In this document: positions 1-11,131 of the stretch, piece by piece
Position numbering within the stretch: position 1 is the first letter of the stretch
Layout of the letters: the number at the start of each line of letters is the position of its first letter
Source of the DNA: Selaginella tamariscina
Taxonomy: Eukaryota > Streptophyta > Lycopodiopsida > Selaginellales > Selaginellaceae
NCBI GenBank assembly: GCA_003024785.1
Contig: PUQB01000217.1
Location: forward strand, 12,501-76,500
DNA length: 64,000 nt
Reading direction: 5' to 3'
Translations under genes and position numbers: made by a program
Notes under the pieces: model-generated
The model's database searches: none
The model's input: only the letters and a program-made list of their open reading frames with translations
Told to the model about the DNA's origin: nothing

Positions 1-3000
1 AAAAAGTATATATGAGATGTGTTTATTTTTTCTCTTTTTCTTTTTTGGTGTATACAGAATATATAGTACATACACACACACACACACACAAAGTGTCACT
101 GTGTGTTAATAATGCATATATAAATGTCTCAAGTGTTTTGTTGAAGTTACATATAGATTTATTTCTTTAAATATATATATTACATACATCGTATTACATA
201 CCTCTGCTGTCTACACACACACGCACGCACACACACACATTTAGTGTAATACACATTATGATATAGATTTGTATATAGACAGTTCACACACACATACGCA
301 CCGTACACACGCTTATGTGTATTTTTATATGTAAAGGTGTGGCTGCCCAAAGAAAAATGGACACAAACTGGCAAAACTAAAGGGACTAAAATGACAAGAC
401 ATGTTAGGTAATATGCATGGTATTAGAGGGTCTCCTACTAATTCAGTTTAAGGAGCTGAGAACTAAGTACAATGTTTAATGGTAAGTTATGTGATTAATT
501 AAGTTTTAATTAAAATTTATGTGTATTAAATGATATATATGTATGTTTAATATGTATTGCTTCAGGATGTGTGTATGTGCATTGCCTGAGACCAACAAAA
601 TCAAATTAATATGTATTTGTCAATTATTTTAGAATAAAATGAGAATTTAAAAGGATTAAAAGGATTTAAATAGTTTTAATTATTAATACAAACTAACAAG
701 TTGTTATCATGAGAAATAATAAGAATTATATTATTCATTTTCTATATAACATACTGTATGTATATATTGCATACACACAGGAAGAAAACTTTATATACTT
801 GCATACATATAAAGAAATCAAATTTAACTAAGAATAAATGTCATAAATTTATTAAAATATGTCGATAAACTATCAAAATTAGTTCAAACGTTTTTTTTTT
901 TTTTTTTTGGAAATGTTCTTAATTAACAATATATAAGCTATTATTAAAATGTGTGCATAATTTATTATAAATAATTAAAATTATATAAAAGCTAACTTAA
1001 AAAGTAATATTCATGGAGGAAAGTAGTAATAAGCATCTATTTTAACAAAAACATTGTTATATATATAAAGCTTAAACATAATATTATTTTATTATACTAT
1101 AAAACAAGTGTCCCAAAAATTTAACTTAATTCTTTATTAATTCTCCCTACTAAAGTTGCAATTAATATTGTCAATTTAACATTGTAATTAATATATTCTT
1201 TAAAAAATTATTATACATATATTACTTTTAGCTTTGTGACATAATTTTAGTCTATGATTGATTATTACATAGATAATTATTTTTTCAATTGTATTTTTGT
1301 ATTTCTTTTTTTAATTATTTATAATATGTTTTTTATACACACACACATCATATAACAAATTTACACAAATATTGTATTTATTTTGATTAAAAAAATTAAT
1401 TTCTATACAATTTTACAATTTAAAAATATTTGTAAATTCTAATATCTTTTGTACAAATTAAAATATACACCAACAAATTTTTATTAATGTTATTTAAAAC
1501 ATATTATTTACAACAATTACTTAGAATAACAATCAAATATTAAAAAAAAACACATCGATAAGAAACATCTACATATATAATTATTATATATGATAGAGTT
1601 TTATATATGGTTAATTTCATATTACTTATCAAAAAAAATTAAAGTGATAATAAATTATAATGAATAATAAGTTTATCCTTTTCATATATTCAAAACTTAC
1701 TTTTATTTTATTTGATGTTTAATAAATATCAAAAAGACAATATTAAATTCATTCTATAATATAGTATATCTTATCAACATTTTAATTGTATTTTTTATTA
1801 TTATGTATTATTATATTTAAATCATTTTTCAATATAAAAAAATTTAATTGTATTATATAATCCATTATTTGGAATTTAAATACATAATATAATATATATA
1901 TTGTTTTTAAAGTTACTCGTTTAAAATTTACTTATTATTAACATAACGCATTAAATCCTTCATTTGGCACTTGAATAGTAAATATATACGTATATGATGT
2001 TTACTAAAAATGCTTTATACATATGTGTGTGTGTGTGTGTTTTTATGACATGTATAAATGTTTGATGAAAGTAAGCTTCTTAGTTATTCTTTAACACACA
2101 CATACCCACGCAAGCTCGCCCACACACACACACACGCATACATACATACATATATATATATTAGTAAAAAATATTCTTCTAGGATATTCGGTTTCAAATA
2201 TCATAAAATATTATTTCGTATTAACATAACAATTATTATTAAGAAATAGAAAGAAGTGTATTTTAATATTTAAAATTTAAAGAAATAATTCAAACAATAT
2301 CTTATTAAAAATTAGCGTAAGAAACAGAATACACACAACGTATTACACACATAAAACACATACATATATATGATATGAAAATCGGTTTGAGCTGTACAAT
2401 TGATATTACATATCACAATCACATATTAGTAATTATATTAATAGTACTATTTAATGGATTTCACATAAATTCATTTATATTGTCTCAAGTAGTTTAAATT
2501 ATTTTATTAAAAATTCACGTCAGTTTAACACTGAAGGTCCCAGTTTCAAACCTGGGCATATGATTCTCTATAGTTTCATATTAATATAACGATTGATAAG
2601 TAATAAAAATAAGATTATGATGTTGGAACATTTATATATAATATTTAAATATAAATTTATATTTATAAATTAAACAATACTATAATTTCAATATTGTTTA
2701 ATTTATTGTTTAACACATTACATACACATATACGTATATTTGTGCATGTATATATGTTAATTCCTTTGTATCTTCTACAGTTGTGCTGTGACATGTTAAA
2801 AATTTAATTTATATTAACTTACATAAATAAATTTAAGTTAATAAACAATAAATTAAGGATATAAAACTTAAATTTTTTTTAAAAATATAGATAATACATA
2901 TTATATTTATTATTAAAACATGACTAATATATAACACTGCACACATATATACACACGATAATTTTATATAAACAATTTTACCATTAAAATATGTGTTACA

Positions 3001-3102
3001 GATATATACGTACTTAATAAAGGTAATATCCGAATGTATAATTAGGATAACTCTGTTTTTAGGGCACATCTGTTTTAGGTCAACTTAGGGTTCTTTCTGG
3101 TT
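1..3102. other. AT-rich intergenic region with short microsatellites
   Basis: No coding region can be supported here. The stretch is extremely AT-rich, with small (CA)n, (GT)n and (TA)n tracts (near 71-90, 175-240, 2023-2040, 2120-2160) and a run of T at about 891-908. Short open frames consist only of translated microsatellite. A weak tRNA/SINE-like box B remnant lies near 2537-2560. The 5' end of the ZCCHC8-like gene begins at 3103. Confidence 0.7.
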
Positions 3103-3314
3103 ATGGAAGAAGGAGAGGTAGGCGCAGGTGACCCTGCAATTGTCGGGGATGGCGGGATTGGCGAGAGGTTTAGTGAAGAGATTAAGGCAGAAGATGATGT
3201 AATTAAGTTAAGTAGTGAAGAAAATGGTGCACAAATTGATGAAGACATGGATTGCTCAGATGATCCAGAGGTTTTACAGGACCAATTAACGGTGAGTTAC
3301 AATGATATATATAT

Positions 3315-3357
<43 letters not shown>

Positions 3358-6166
3358 CTATATGTGGAATGGAATGTACATAACAAATACACTGGACGCA
3401 TGTGATGTAGTAAACTAAGCGGTCTTTCTTAAGTGCGATACATATACATATATAAATATGAGCAGACGTATGTATGCATTTATATGTACTTATTGATGTA
3501 TAATAACAGGCGAAAATCATTTGAAGCGGAAAGAGCCTCCTGCACTCGAGGATGGACCATGTGTTGAAATCAAGTTTAAAAGACTCCCAAGGTACTTTTA
3601 ATTATATATGCATACTTTCAATATATATATTTATCATACTATATCTTTATATGTTCTAATGCTTATTTATATATGAGATCTAATCTAGGTTTCTGTTTCA
3701 GAGAAAGCCGGAAGAAGACTCCAGGAATGGCTTTGCATTGGGCAGATTGGCATGCCTCACAAGTAAGTAAAGTTTACAAATTACTATTACACATATCTCT
3801 AGATTTGTGCATCTATTTTATAATATAGTTTATATTGATATTGGTGATTGTTGCCAGAATTTTGAAGATGATGGTCTTGTCGAAGACGGTACTGATACTT
3901 ATTTCCCATCATTGCAAATTGGAATTCTCGAATGGTATATATTTTTATGTTATATGCGCTGCCTCCATATATATGCACACAGATATATTCATATATTAAT
4001 ATTCTTTTGTTGCAGCGTTTCTGGATAGACAAACCATGTAAACGACCAATGATTGATGTCGAGCAAAATGAGGTACCGTTATACGACCGTGGTTGTGAAA
4101 CCATTTGCAGACTCCAGATACACGCAACAAGAGTGAAGGGTAATCTTTTTGATGAAATATGTACATACAAACACAAACATGTTTTATGTATACGTATATT
4201 CATACATACGAGTAAATTATTTATTACGTAATGCAGATTTCATGAGTTAATTATTCATGACTGCGTTACTATTTATAATAATTACTCATGCTTGGCAGAT
4301 CAACAGGCACTTGGAAATACAGGAGAAGCATCGAGGTGTTTTAACTGCGGTTCTTATAGCCACGCACTTAAGGTATAGAGTTAAACTGATCTTATACATA
4401 ATCAATCCTATATATAATATCATATAACATAGGATTAATTACAGGATTGTCAAAGACGGAAGGATTATACGGCTATAAGCAGTGCTAGAAAGAATCACAT
4501 GCTTAAAAAGGGATCATCGACTCCTACACATCGTTACTATGAAAGTCCTACAGGTGGAAAACTTGACGATATTAAGCCTGGAGTACTACTTAGTGAAACT
4601 AGACAATCTTTGGGCATTGGAGTAAAGTGTATATATGACACGTGCGAGCGTGTGTGTGCGTGCTTTGCTTGCGCCTCTGTGTGTGTATGCGTGCTTTTAT
4701 ATGTCTATAACGCTTAATACTATAACTGATATACTCATTCTATGTATTAAATATAGTGATCTAATTAAATCGGATTTTTAACAGGAACATGATCCACCTC
4801 CATGGTTATATCGAATGCGTGAGATTGGCTATCCTCCTGGATATATCGGTATGCTCATTTATATGTTTCTATAAATTTGCATGTTCTCCCTCTCGGTTTG
4901 TGTTTTGTGTGTTCGAGCAGACATACACACATGCATGTGTATGTATGTACATGAGCTACATTTTAAATTCTCAATTATCAATACATGATAGTACCACGCC
5001 AATATTTATATATGTTCATCTATGTATTATGTGTATATACAGATTTCTTATATGTATCACATAATCAATTGTTATCTGGTAAACAGGCGTAAGTAGTACA
5101 TAAAAGTGTGTTGTGTATATATGTTTGTGTGACATATTACATAATACTAATATTTGTATACAAAGCCATTAATTAACTGTACACACAAGACGCACATAAC
5201 AATAATACTATATTTCATATATGTATGTATGTATGAGATAATGCATACAGGATTGAGATAACCATATAATACCCAATATATAGATTTTATTTATTTATTT
5301 GGTGTGTGTGTGCTTATAAAAGTATTGCAGAGGTGGACGAAGAGGCGTCTGGTTTAGTAATGTTTGGAAGTGATAATCCGTCACTAACAACAGAAGATGG
5401 GGAAATTATCGAATTAGAGCCTTCTTCAAAGTCCCAGAAAATGACTGTAGAATTCCCGGTATTAATGCTCCGATTCCAGGTATATCCTTCATGAATAACT
5501 AGTTAAATCCATATATGTTTGCATCTATGTATACATATAGTTATATATATGTATATTTATCTAACCATATACATATAGTTTATATGTCTACGCGTTGTGA
5601 AATATTGTAGGGTTACTATTTTCTTAAACGTGCTTACTTATGTAATGTACTTCAGAGAACGCAGACAAGCAACTTTGGTCATCCCCTGCTAGCCGCCCCA
5701 AAGAACCCGGTAAGCTATCTCTCTTTATGTATAACCACTATATGAAATGTATTAATATGCTAATAATTTGAGAATTTTTAATAATAATTATTACCTCCAT
5801 TTAACTTATACATAGGCTACATTGTTTGCGGTATGTAATTCGTGTATAATATTAACAAACTAATTAAGCTCATTTACAGAAATCGAATATAGAAGATCAT
5901 TATCAGATAATAGCAGGAGGCACACATACTCTGATGAAGAAAGAAGAAGGGATGAGATGTCGTATTACATGGAACGACATGAGGCCACGTCATCTCGGCG
6001 TGAATCCACGTCATCACGACACGAGTACACATCGTCGTCACGACGTGAGCCCACGTCATCAAGATATGAGTCACGACATGAGTCCACGTCCTCACGGTCC
6101 CGAGAACGTGGCAGTGCGTGGGCTCTGGCTCAGGCTGCGTTGGAGTCTGTACGGAGCCGAAAGTGA
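3103..6166 (+). CDS. ZCCHC8-like zinc-knuckle / PSP-domain protein (multi-exon)
   Basis: Homologue of the plant zinc knuckle plus PSP (proline-rich spliceosome-associated) proteins related to ZCCHC8, a scaffold of the nuclear exosome targeting complex; a role in nuclear RNA processing is inferred. Exons read approximately 3103-3291, 3510-3591, 3702-3762, 3858-3934, 4015-4139, 4299-4372, 4445-4621, 4785-4848, 5331-5479, 5656-5709 and 5880-6166, all GT-AG. An acidic N-terminus is followed by a CCHC knuckle (CFNCGSYSHALKDC, split over the exons at 4299 and 4445), then the PSP core (DPPPWLYRMREIGYPPGY, exon 4785-4848) and KMTVEFP. The tail is Arg/Ser/Glu/His-rich with about six imperfect copies of an octamer like HESTSSRR. 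One-base frame inconsistencies occur at the first intron, near 4017-4020 (TTT) and near 5455-5457 (CCC); each would be explained by one missing base. The start is the first ATG leading into the acidic segment. Confidence 0.85.
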
Positions 6167-6256
6167 CACGTAATTATGTTCTAAGTATTTATTAACTTGG
6201 AGTATAGTTTACCATGTACTGTGTTTAACATAAATATCAAAAGTAAATTCTACTAC

Positions 6257-7337
6257 GGAGATGACTATGTATCTGCTTGCGTGGCTGGAGGACATACACA
6301 CGCACATATACAAATCAATGTCTCTCAAGTAAATCTACATGTGTCTTATGCACACACACACACATATAGAGAGAGAGATGTTATATATGTCACATAAGAC
6401 AATACATCTTTTTTATATGAATTATTTATCCTATACAACTTATACATGTATAAATAAAAACACTTTATTATTACTTTTGTCGTATGATATGTGAATATAA
6501 AAAGAAATACATCATATACAATTTAATTGATTAATATGTTAATGTGGTACGTGTATTTATATGATATATATATATAGTATACTGATTTAATAAAAAAAAT
6601 TCTACAGATTGGTTTTATTTCTGGTGCTGCGGTAACTATAGGACTTCAACAATTTAAAGGATTATTTGTTTACCACAAATACAGATATTGTATCAGTATT
6701 AAAATCCGTGTTTAGCCACACTAATCAGGTATTAATATATATTTAAATTATTTTTTCTTTTAAAACTGACAGTTTTTGTTTAATGGATATAGTGGAACTT
6801 GCTTGTAGGAGTTAAGTTTGTTGTAAGTTAATTTATTATATATTAAGTTATTTAATTTTTATTTAATACATAAATAATTTGATTAATGAATTTAATCTAA
6901 CAGAGTCAAACTGGTTTTGGATAGCAGCATTGTCTCCGTTAACTGCTTTTGTTAAGATTACACGTGTGGATAGCAATGTAAGTACCGTGTGTGTGTGTTA
7001 CAGTATAATGTGTATATTATTTGAATGCATATTTTAATTATTAAAAATTAATTAAATTAGTGTGTATTAATATTAAAAATGTTTTAATGCAGGTAAAGCA
7101 TATACATAAAGGAATAAATCCTTCCTCTGCTCATTTGTTAATTAGCGATCGGTGTGGTGGCTGGCCTTATTGCACTCACGGTACGTGTGTGTGTGTGTGT
7201 GCGTGCGTGCGTGTGCGTGTGTAAGACTGAAAGTATATATGTAGCTATGTTTCTCTTATGTTTACCAATCATTATATATATATATATATATATAATATAT
7301 ATATGAATGCATAAGAATGTCCTCTCTCTCCCCCCCC

Positions 7338-7391
<54 letters not shown>

Positions 7392-7919
7392 GTACTTAAT
7401 AATATATATGTATATAGGAAGCTCTGGCAATAGGGAGGTCCTTTGCTGCAAAAGACTACCATATAGATGGCAACAAAGAAATGATAGCCCTTGGATGCGG
7501 AAATATGGTTGGTTCATTACTGGTGAATTTCTAATAAACATATAAATAAAATTGTATTGGTATATACAATTGTGTATACTTTGCATGATAGGATGTGTAG
7601 TGTGTGTGTGTGCATGGTGCACTTGTATATACAAAATACGCTACTCCAGTAATTCCTGGTATTATATAATATTCACATATTGTTTTCTACTAATTAAATA
7701 ATTAATTACATGGTCATTTTCACGTTCAGCCAAACATTGTTATGGTTATGCTAAATTACATATTAGTCTCCATAATCCGCCGTCATTAACTTAATCGAGA
7801 TTAAGGCTGCTAAGCTAATCTGGAAGGTTGATAAGCCAGATTTTCTCGTTGTATTTGTTTCCGTAGAGATAGGCCTCCTCATTGCGGTAAATATATCTAT
7901 ATGTATATACATATTACAC

Positions 7920-7961
<42 letters not shown>

Positions 7962-8024
7962 GTAGATACACAAACATGTACAGTACAGAGAACTACACAC
8001 ATAGTACGTCATATGTGTGTGTAT

Positions 8025-8064
<40 letters not shown>

Positions 8065-8137
8065 ATAGATACACATATTTGTGATGTACAGTACAGAGAA
8101 ATACACATTTGTATGTCTAAGTAGTCATATATGTGTG

Positions 8138-8205
<68 letters not shown>

Positions 8206-8368
8206 AGATACACAGATGCACATTTCTATCTCTCTCACACACACACAATAAATACACAGACATACACAGATGCACATATTTGCGATGTACAATACAGAGA
8301 AAATACACATACATATTTCTATTGTGTGTAATATGCATTTGCGTGTCTAAGTACGTCAGATGTGTGTA

Positions 8369-8435
<67 letters not shown>

Positions 8436-8580
8436 TTCTCTCTCTCTCTCCACACACACACACACAATATAGATACACACACATACACAGATGCACATAT
8501 TTGTGATGTACAGTACAGAGAAATACACATTTTTATTCTGTGTAATATGTATGTGTTGAAGTACGTCATATGTGTGGGTA

Positions 8581-8615
<35 letters not shown>

Positions 8616-9085
8616 ACACCACACACACACAATAGATACACAGACATACACAGATGCGCATATTTGTGATTTACAGTACAGAGAAATACACACACATATT
8701 AGATACACAAATACATATACACACAACACGTCTGAGTGTACTGAGATACTAAACAGGCGTATATTTCAGGTGTGCATTTCGTTGGCGAAGATCTTATTAC
8801 ATGTTACAAGGCCACACACAGCAGTTCTTGGGAATATACCTGGAACAAGTATATACCGCAATGTAGATGCGTTTAAAATCCCAGGCATACTTATGGTCCG
8901 TATTGATGCTGCTGATTATTTCTCAAACTCCAATTACATATGCGAAAGGTTAGTTTATATTAATTATAAATAAATAATATTCATTAATTTATTAAATGTG
9001 TTTATATAATAAACATTTCTAATATAACGTTAATGACTATAGTATTATATTCATATTACTATATTTATTTTTTTCAGGATTTGGA
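6257..9085 (+). pseudogene. Truncated sulfate transporter copy 1 (SULTR-like)
   Basis: A partial, decayed copy of the sulfate transporter whose complete version lies at 14496-19589 on the other strand. Recognisable pieces in order: [18 protein letters not shown] (from about 6607), a transmembrane fragment near 6790-6825, WIAALSPLTAFVKITRV (about 6915-6975), VKHIHKGINPSSAH (about 7092-7135), GGWPYCTH-type debris, the exon with YHIDGNKEMIALGCGNM (about 7420-7535), a heavily deleted NIVMVML exon (about 7725-7890), and the exon with ARPHTAVLGNIPGTSIYRN-like sequence (about 8769-8950). The N-terminal exons and the distal STAS exons are absent. Introns are retained, so this is a DNA-level duplication and not a retrocopy. 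It matches the parent from about 17840 down to 15060. In one place (7488-7490, CCC) it keeps the frame where the parent sequence has lost a base. Confidence 0.85.
7920..8760. repeat. Microsatellite cluster (CT)n/(CA)n with tandem block duplication
   Basis: Within an intron of SULTR copy 1, a block of (CT)n followed by (CA)n, then 'aatagatacacagac', 'gatgtacagtacagagaaatacaca' and 'agtacgtcatatgtgtg' recurs at least five times (about 7920, 8030, 8140, 8370 and 8580), giving a minisatellite with units of about 100-230 bp. The parent gene has the same structure in reverse at about 15370-15960, and copy 2 at about 10540-11140 and 12450-12590, so expansion preceded the duplications or went on in parallel. 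Long open frames here are only translated repeat. Confidence 0.85.
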
Positions 9086-9600
9086 TCAGTAGATAGAGGC
9101 TACGATAATAAAATGTTATATTTGCATTTTGTGAGAACTTTGAGATGTAGAAAAAAGACATAAAAAAAAAGATAAAACTTAATAACTAAATAGTCGTTAA
9201 ATCTGGTGAAAAAATAACTAATTATTAAGTTAATTAAGCTTAATTTAAATTAAATTAAATAATAAAAAATAAAAATAAGATTCCAAAATGTTGAGTACGA
9301 CAACATTATTTCAATATGAAAATCAATTTTGAAGATGTGGTTCCTTTCGAAAGAAAATTAAGTAAATAAAAAAATAATAAAATAAATAGCATATCAATAA
9401 CTGGAAATATAAATGAAAATTCTTTAAATAAAAAATTAAAAAATAAAGGTAAATTGTTAAATAATAGGTTAAACACAAAATAAGTCAAAATATTTTACTT
9501 AATTCTATAATTTTATAAAATTCAAATCAACGGTGATAAGTTATTAATAAATAATTTTATGAGATTAGGGTTAAGTTTAGAATTAGGGTTTATTTGGACA
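9086..9600. other. AT-rich spacer between inverted SULTR copies
   Basis: AT-rich DNA without recognisable coding potential, leading into a GC-richer island. Telomere-like words (ttagggtt) occur several times between about 9560 and 9630. Confidence 0.6.
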
Positions 9601-10284
9601 GGATCTAGGGTTAGGTTTAGAGTTAGGGTTGCTGTGATGAAGAGCGGCTGCGCGCATGGTGCGTCCGCTGACAGGGGATCTGCCGCAGCAAGCATTGACG
9701 AATCGGCTCGCAAAACTGGGAGTTTGTTGTTTCGGTGAGGCACCCAGACGATTTCTGTTTCATTCTCCAACTAGGAGGTACGTTTTTGAATTATGATTTT
9801 GTTGTTTAGCACCGTTAAGCACGACGAGTTAACGGATGGCGAGGATGACGACAGAAGAAGCTAAGGTGAAGCTCAAGGCCAGCAGGATGAAGCAGAAACG
9901 TCGACAGAATCACACAGCAACTCTTTGACTTCATCCAGCACGAGTAACAGTTTCAAATCTTGTAGTCCAGCTCTGATGGTTGTAATGGACACTTCAACTA
10001 GAGTGGGCGAACTGGCACCTGCGGGAGAGGACGACAAGAGCAGGAGGGCCAGAGTTATCGGCACCTGCTGGACGACAAGAGCAGGAGAGCCAGAGTTATC
10101 TGCACCTGCTTGTTCTGCCGGGAGCCAGAAGCATTCAGGAGTGGCTGGAGGTTCTGAGAGGTGGACAAAGTATGGGAGAGATTTCTAGTGTGAGAGAGCT
10201 TTCTAAAAAGCTCTCCCAAACTTAGTCCATCTTTCCAGAGTGTTTTGTTTTTGGCTCCAGGCTCGTCCTTGTCTGGCACTAACA
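9601..10284. other. GC-richer island, possible transposon- or gene-derived fragment
   Basis: This segment stands out from its surroundings by balanced base composition and lack of microsatellites. It has open frames on + (for example 9925-10188, Ser-rich then Arg/Gly-rich) but no family is recognised. An internal tandem duplication of about 50 bp carries 'acgacaagagcaggag' and 'gccagagttatc' twice (about 10020-10110). A perfect 9-bp stem hairpin lies at 10194-10215 (GAGAGCTTT, loop CTAA, AAAGCTCTC). Part of it (about 9776-9820: ggtacgttttt.gaat, gattttgttgtttagcaccgttaag) recurs inverted near 13930-13985, so it is a repeated family. It could be a mobile-element remnant or a captured gene fragment. 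Confidence 0.5.
10194..10215. other. Perfect short hairpin
   Basis: GAGAGCTTT at 10194-10202 pairs with AAAGCTCTC at 10207-10215 across a 4-base loop (CTAA). It sits near the edge of the GC-richer island, just before the SULTR copy 2 boundary. The function is unknown; a hairpin near the 3' end is a feature of Helitrons, but no other Helitron hallmark is established. Confidence 0.5.
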
Positions 10285-11099
10285 TTATTTATAAACACAT
10301 TTAATTAATTAATGAATATTGATTATATTTTTATATTAATATAAACTAACCTTTCGCATATGTATTTGGAATTTGAGAAATAAACAGCAGCATCAATACG
10401 GACATAAGTATGCCTGGGACTTTAAATAAACGCATCTGGATACTGGTGTACATTACGGTATATACTTGTTCCAGCTATATTCCCTGTGTGGCTTTGCCAC
10501 GCTGTTTAGTATCTCAGTACACTTAGACGTGTGTAATATGTATTTGTGTATCTAATGTGTGTGTGTGTGTGTGGTGTGTTTCTCTGTACTGTAAATCACA
10601 AATATGTGCATCTGTGCGACAAAATTCTGATATTAATTTTACTTTCTATCAAATAAAGAGTACATGAAAGGAGGCGACTTGTGTATGTCTGTGTATCTAT
10701 TTTGTGTGTGTGTGTGTGTGAAAAGAGAGAGAGAGATAACACACCTATGATGTACTTAGACACATACATATTACACATAATAAAAATATGTGTGTACTTC
10801 TCTGTACTGTACATCACAAATATGTGCATCTGTGTATGTCTGTGTGTCTATTGTGTGTGTGTGTGTGTGTGAAAGAGAGATAGAAATACACATACATATG
10901 ACGTACTTAGACATATTACACACAATAGAAATATGTGTATTTTTTCTGTACTGTACATCACAAATATGTGTGTCTATTGTGTGTGTGTGAGAGAGAGAGG
11001 AAATACACACACATATGACATACTTAGACACACAAATACATATTACACACAATAGAAATATGTGGTATTTCTCTGTACTGTACATGTCTGTGTATCTAC

Positions 11100-11131
<32 letters not shown>

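Noticed and set aside
8117-8973. Several long overlapping open frames on both strands rich in Arg-Glu, Ser-Leu, His-Thr or Cys-Val
   Set aside because: They are translations of (GA)n, (CT)n, (CA)n and (GT)n tracts and have no coding conservation.
6257-9085. Copy 1 of the sulfate transporter as a functional gene
   Set aside because: It lacks N-terminal and distal STAS exons and several internal exons are deleted.
9522-9770. A minus-strand 82-codon frame
   Set aside because: It crosses from the island into AT-rich DNA with telomere-like words and has low-complexity sequence.
9925-10188. An 87-codon frame in the GC-richer island as a gene
   Set aside because: The minus strand and other frames are equally open, no family is recognised, and the segment belongs to a repeated island.
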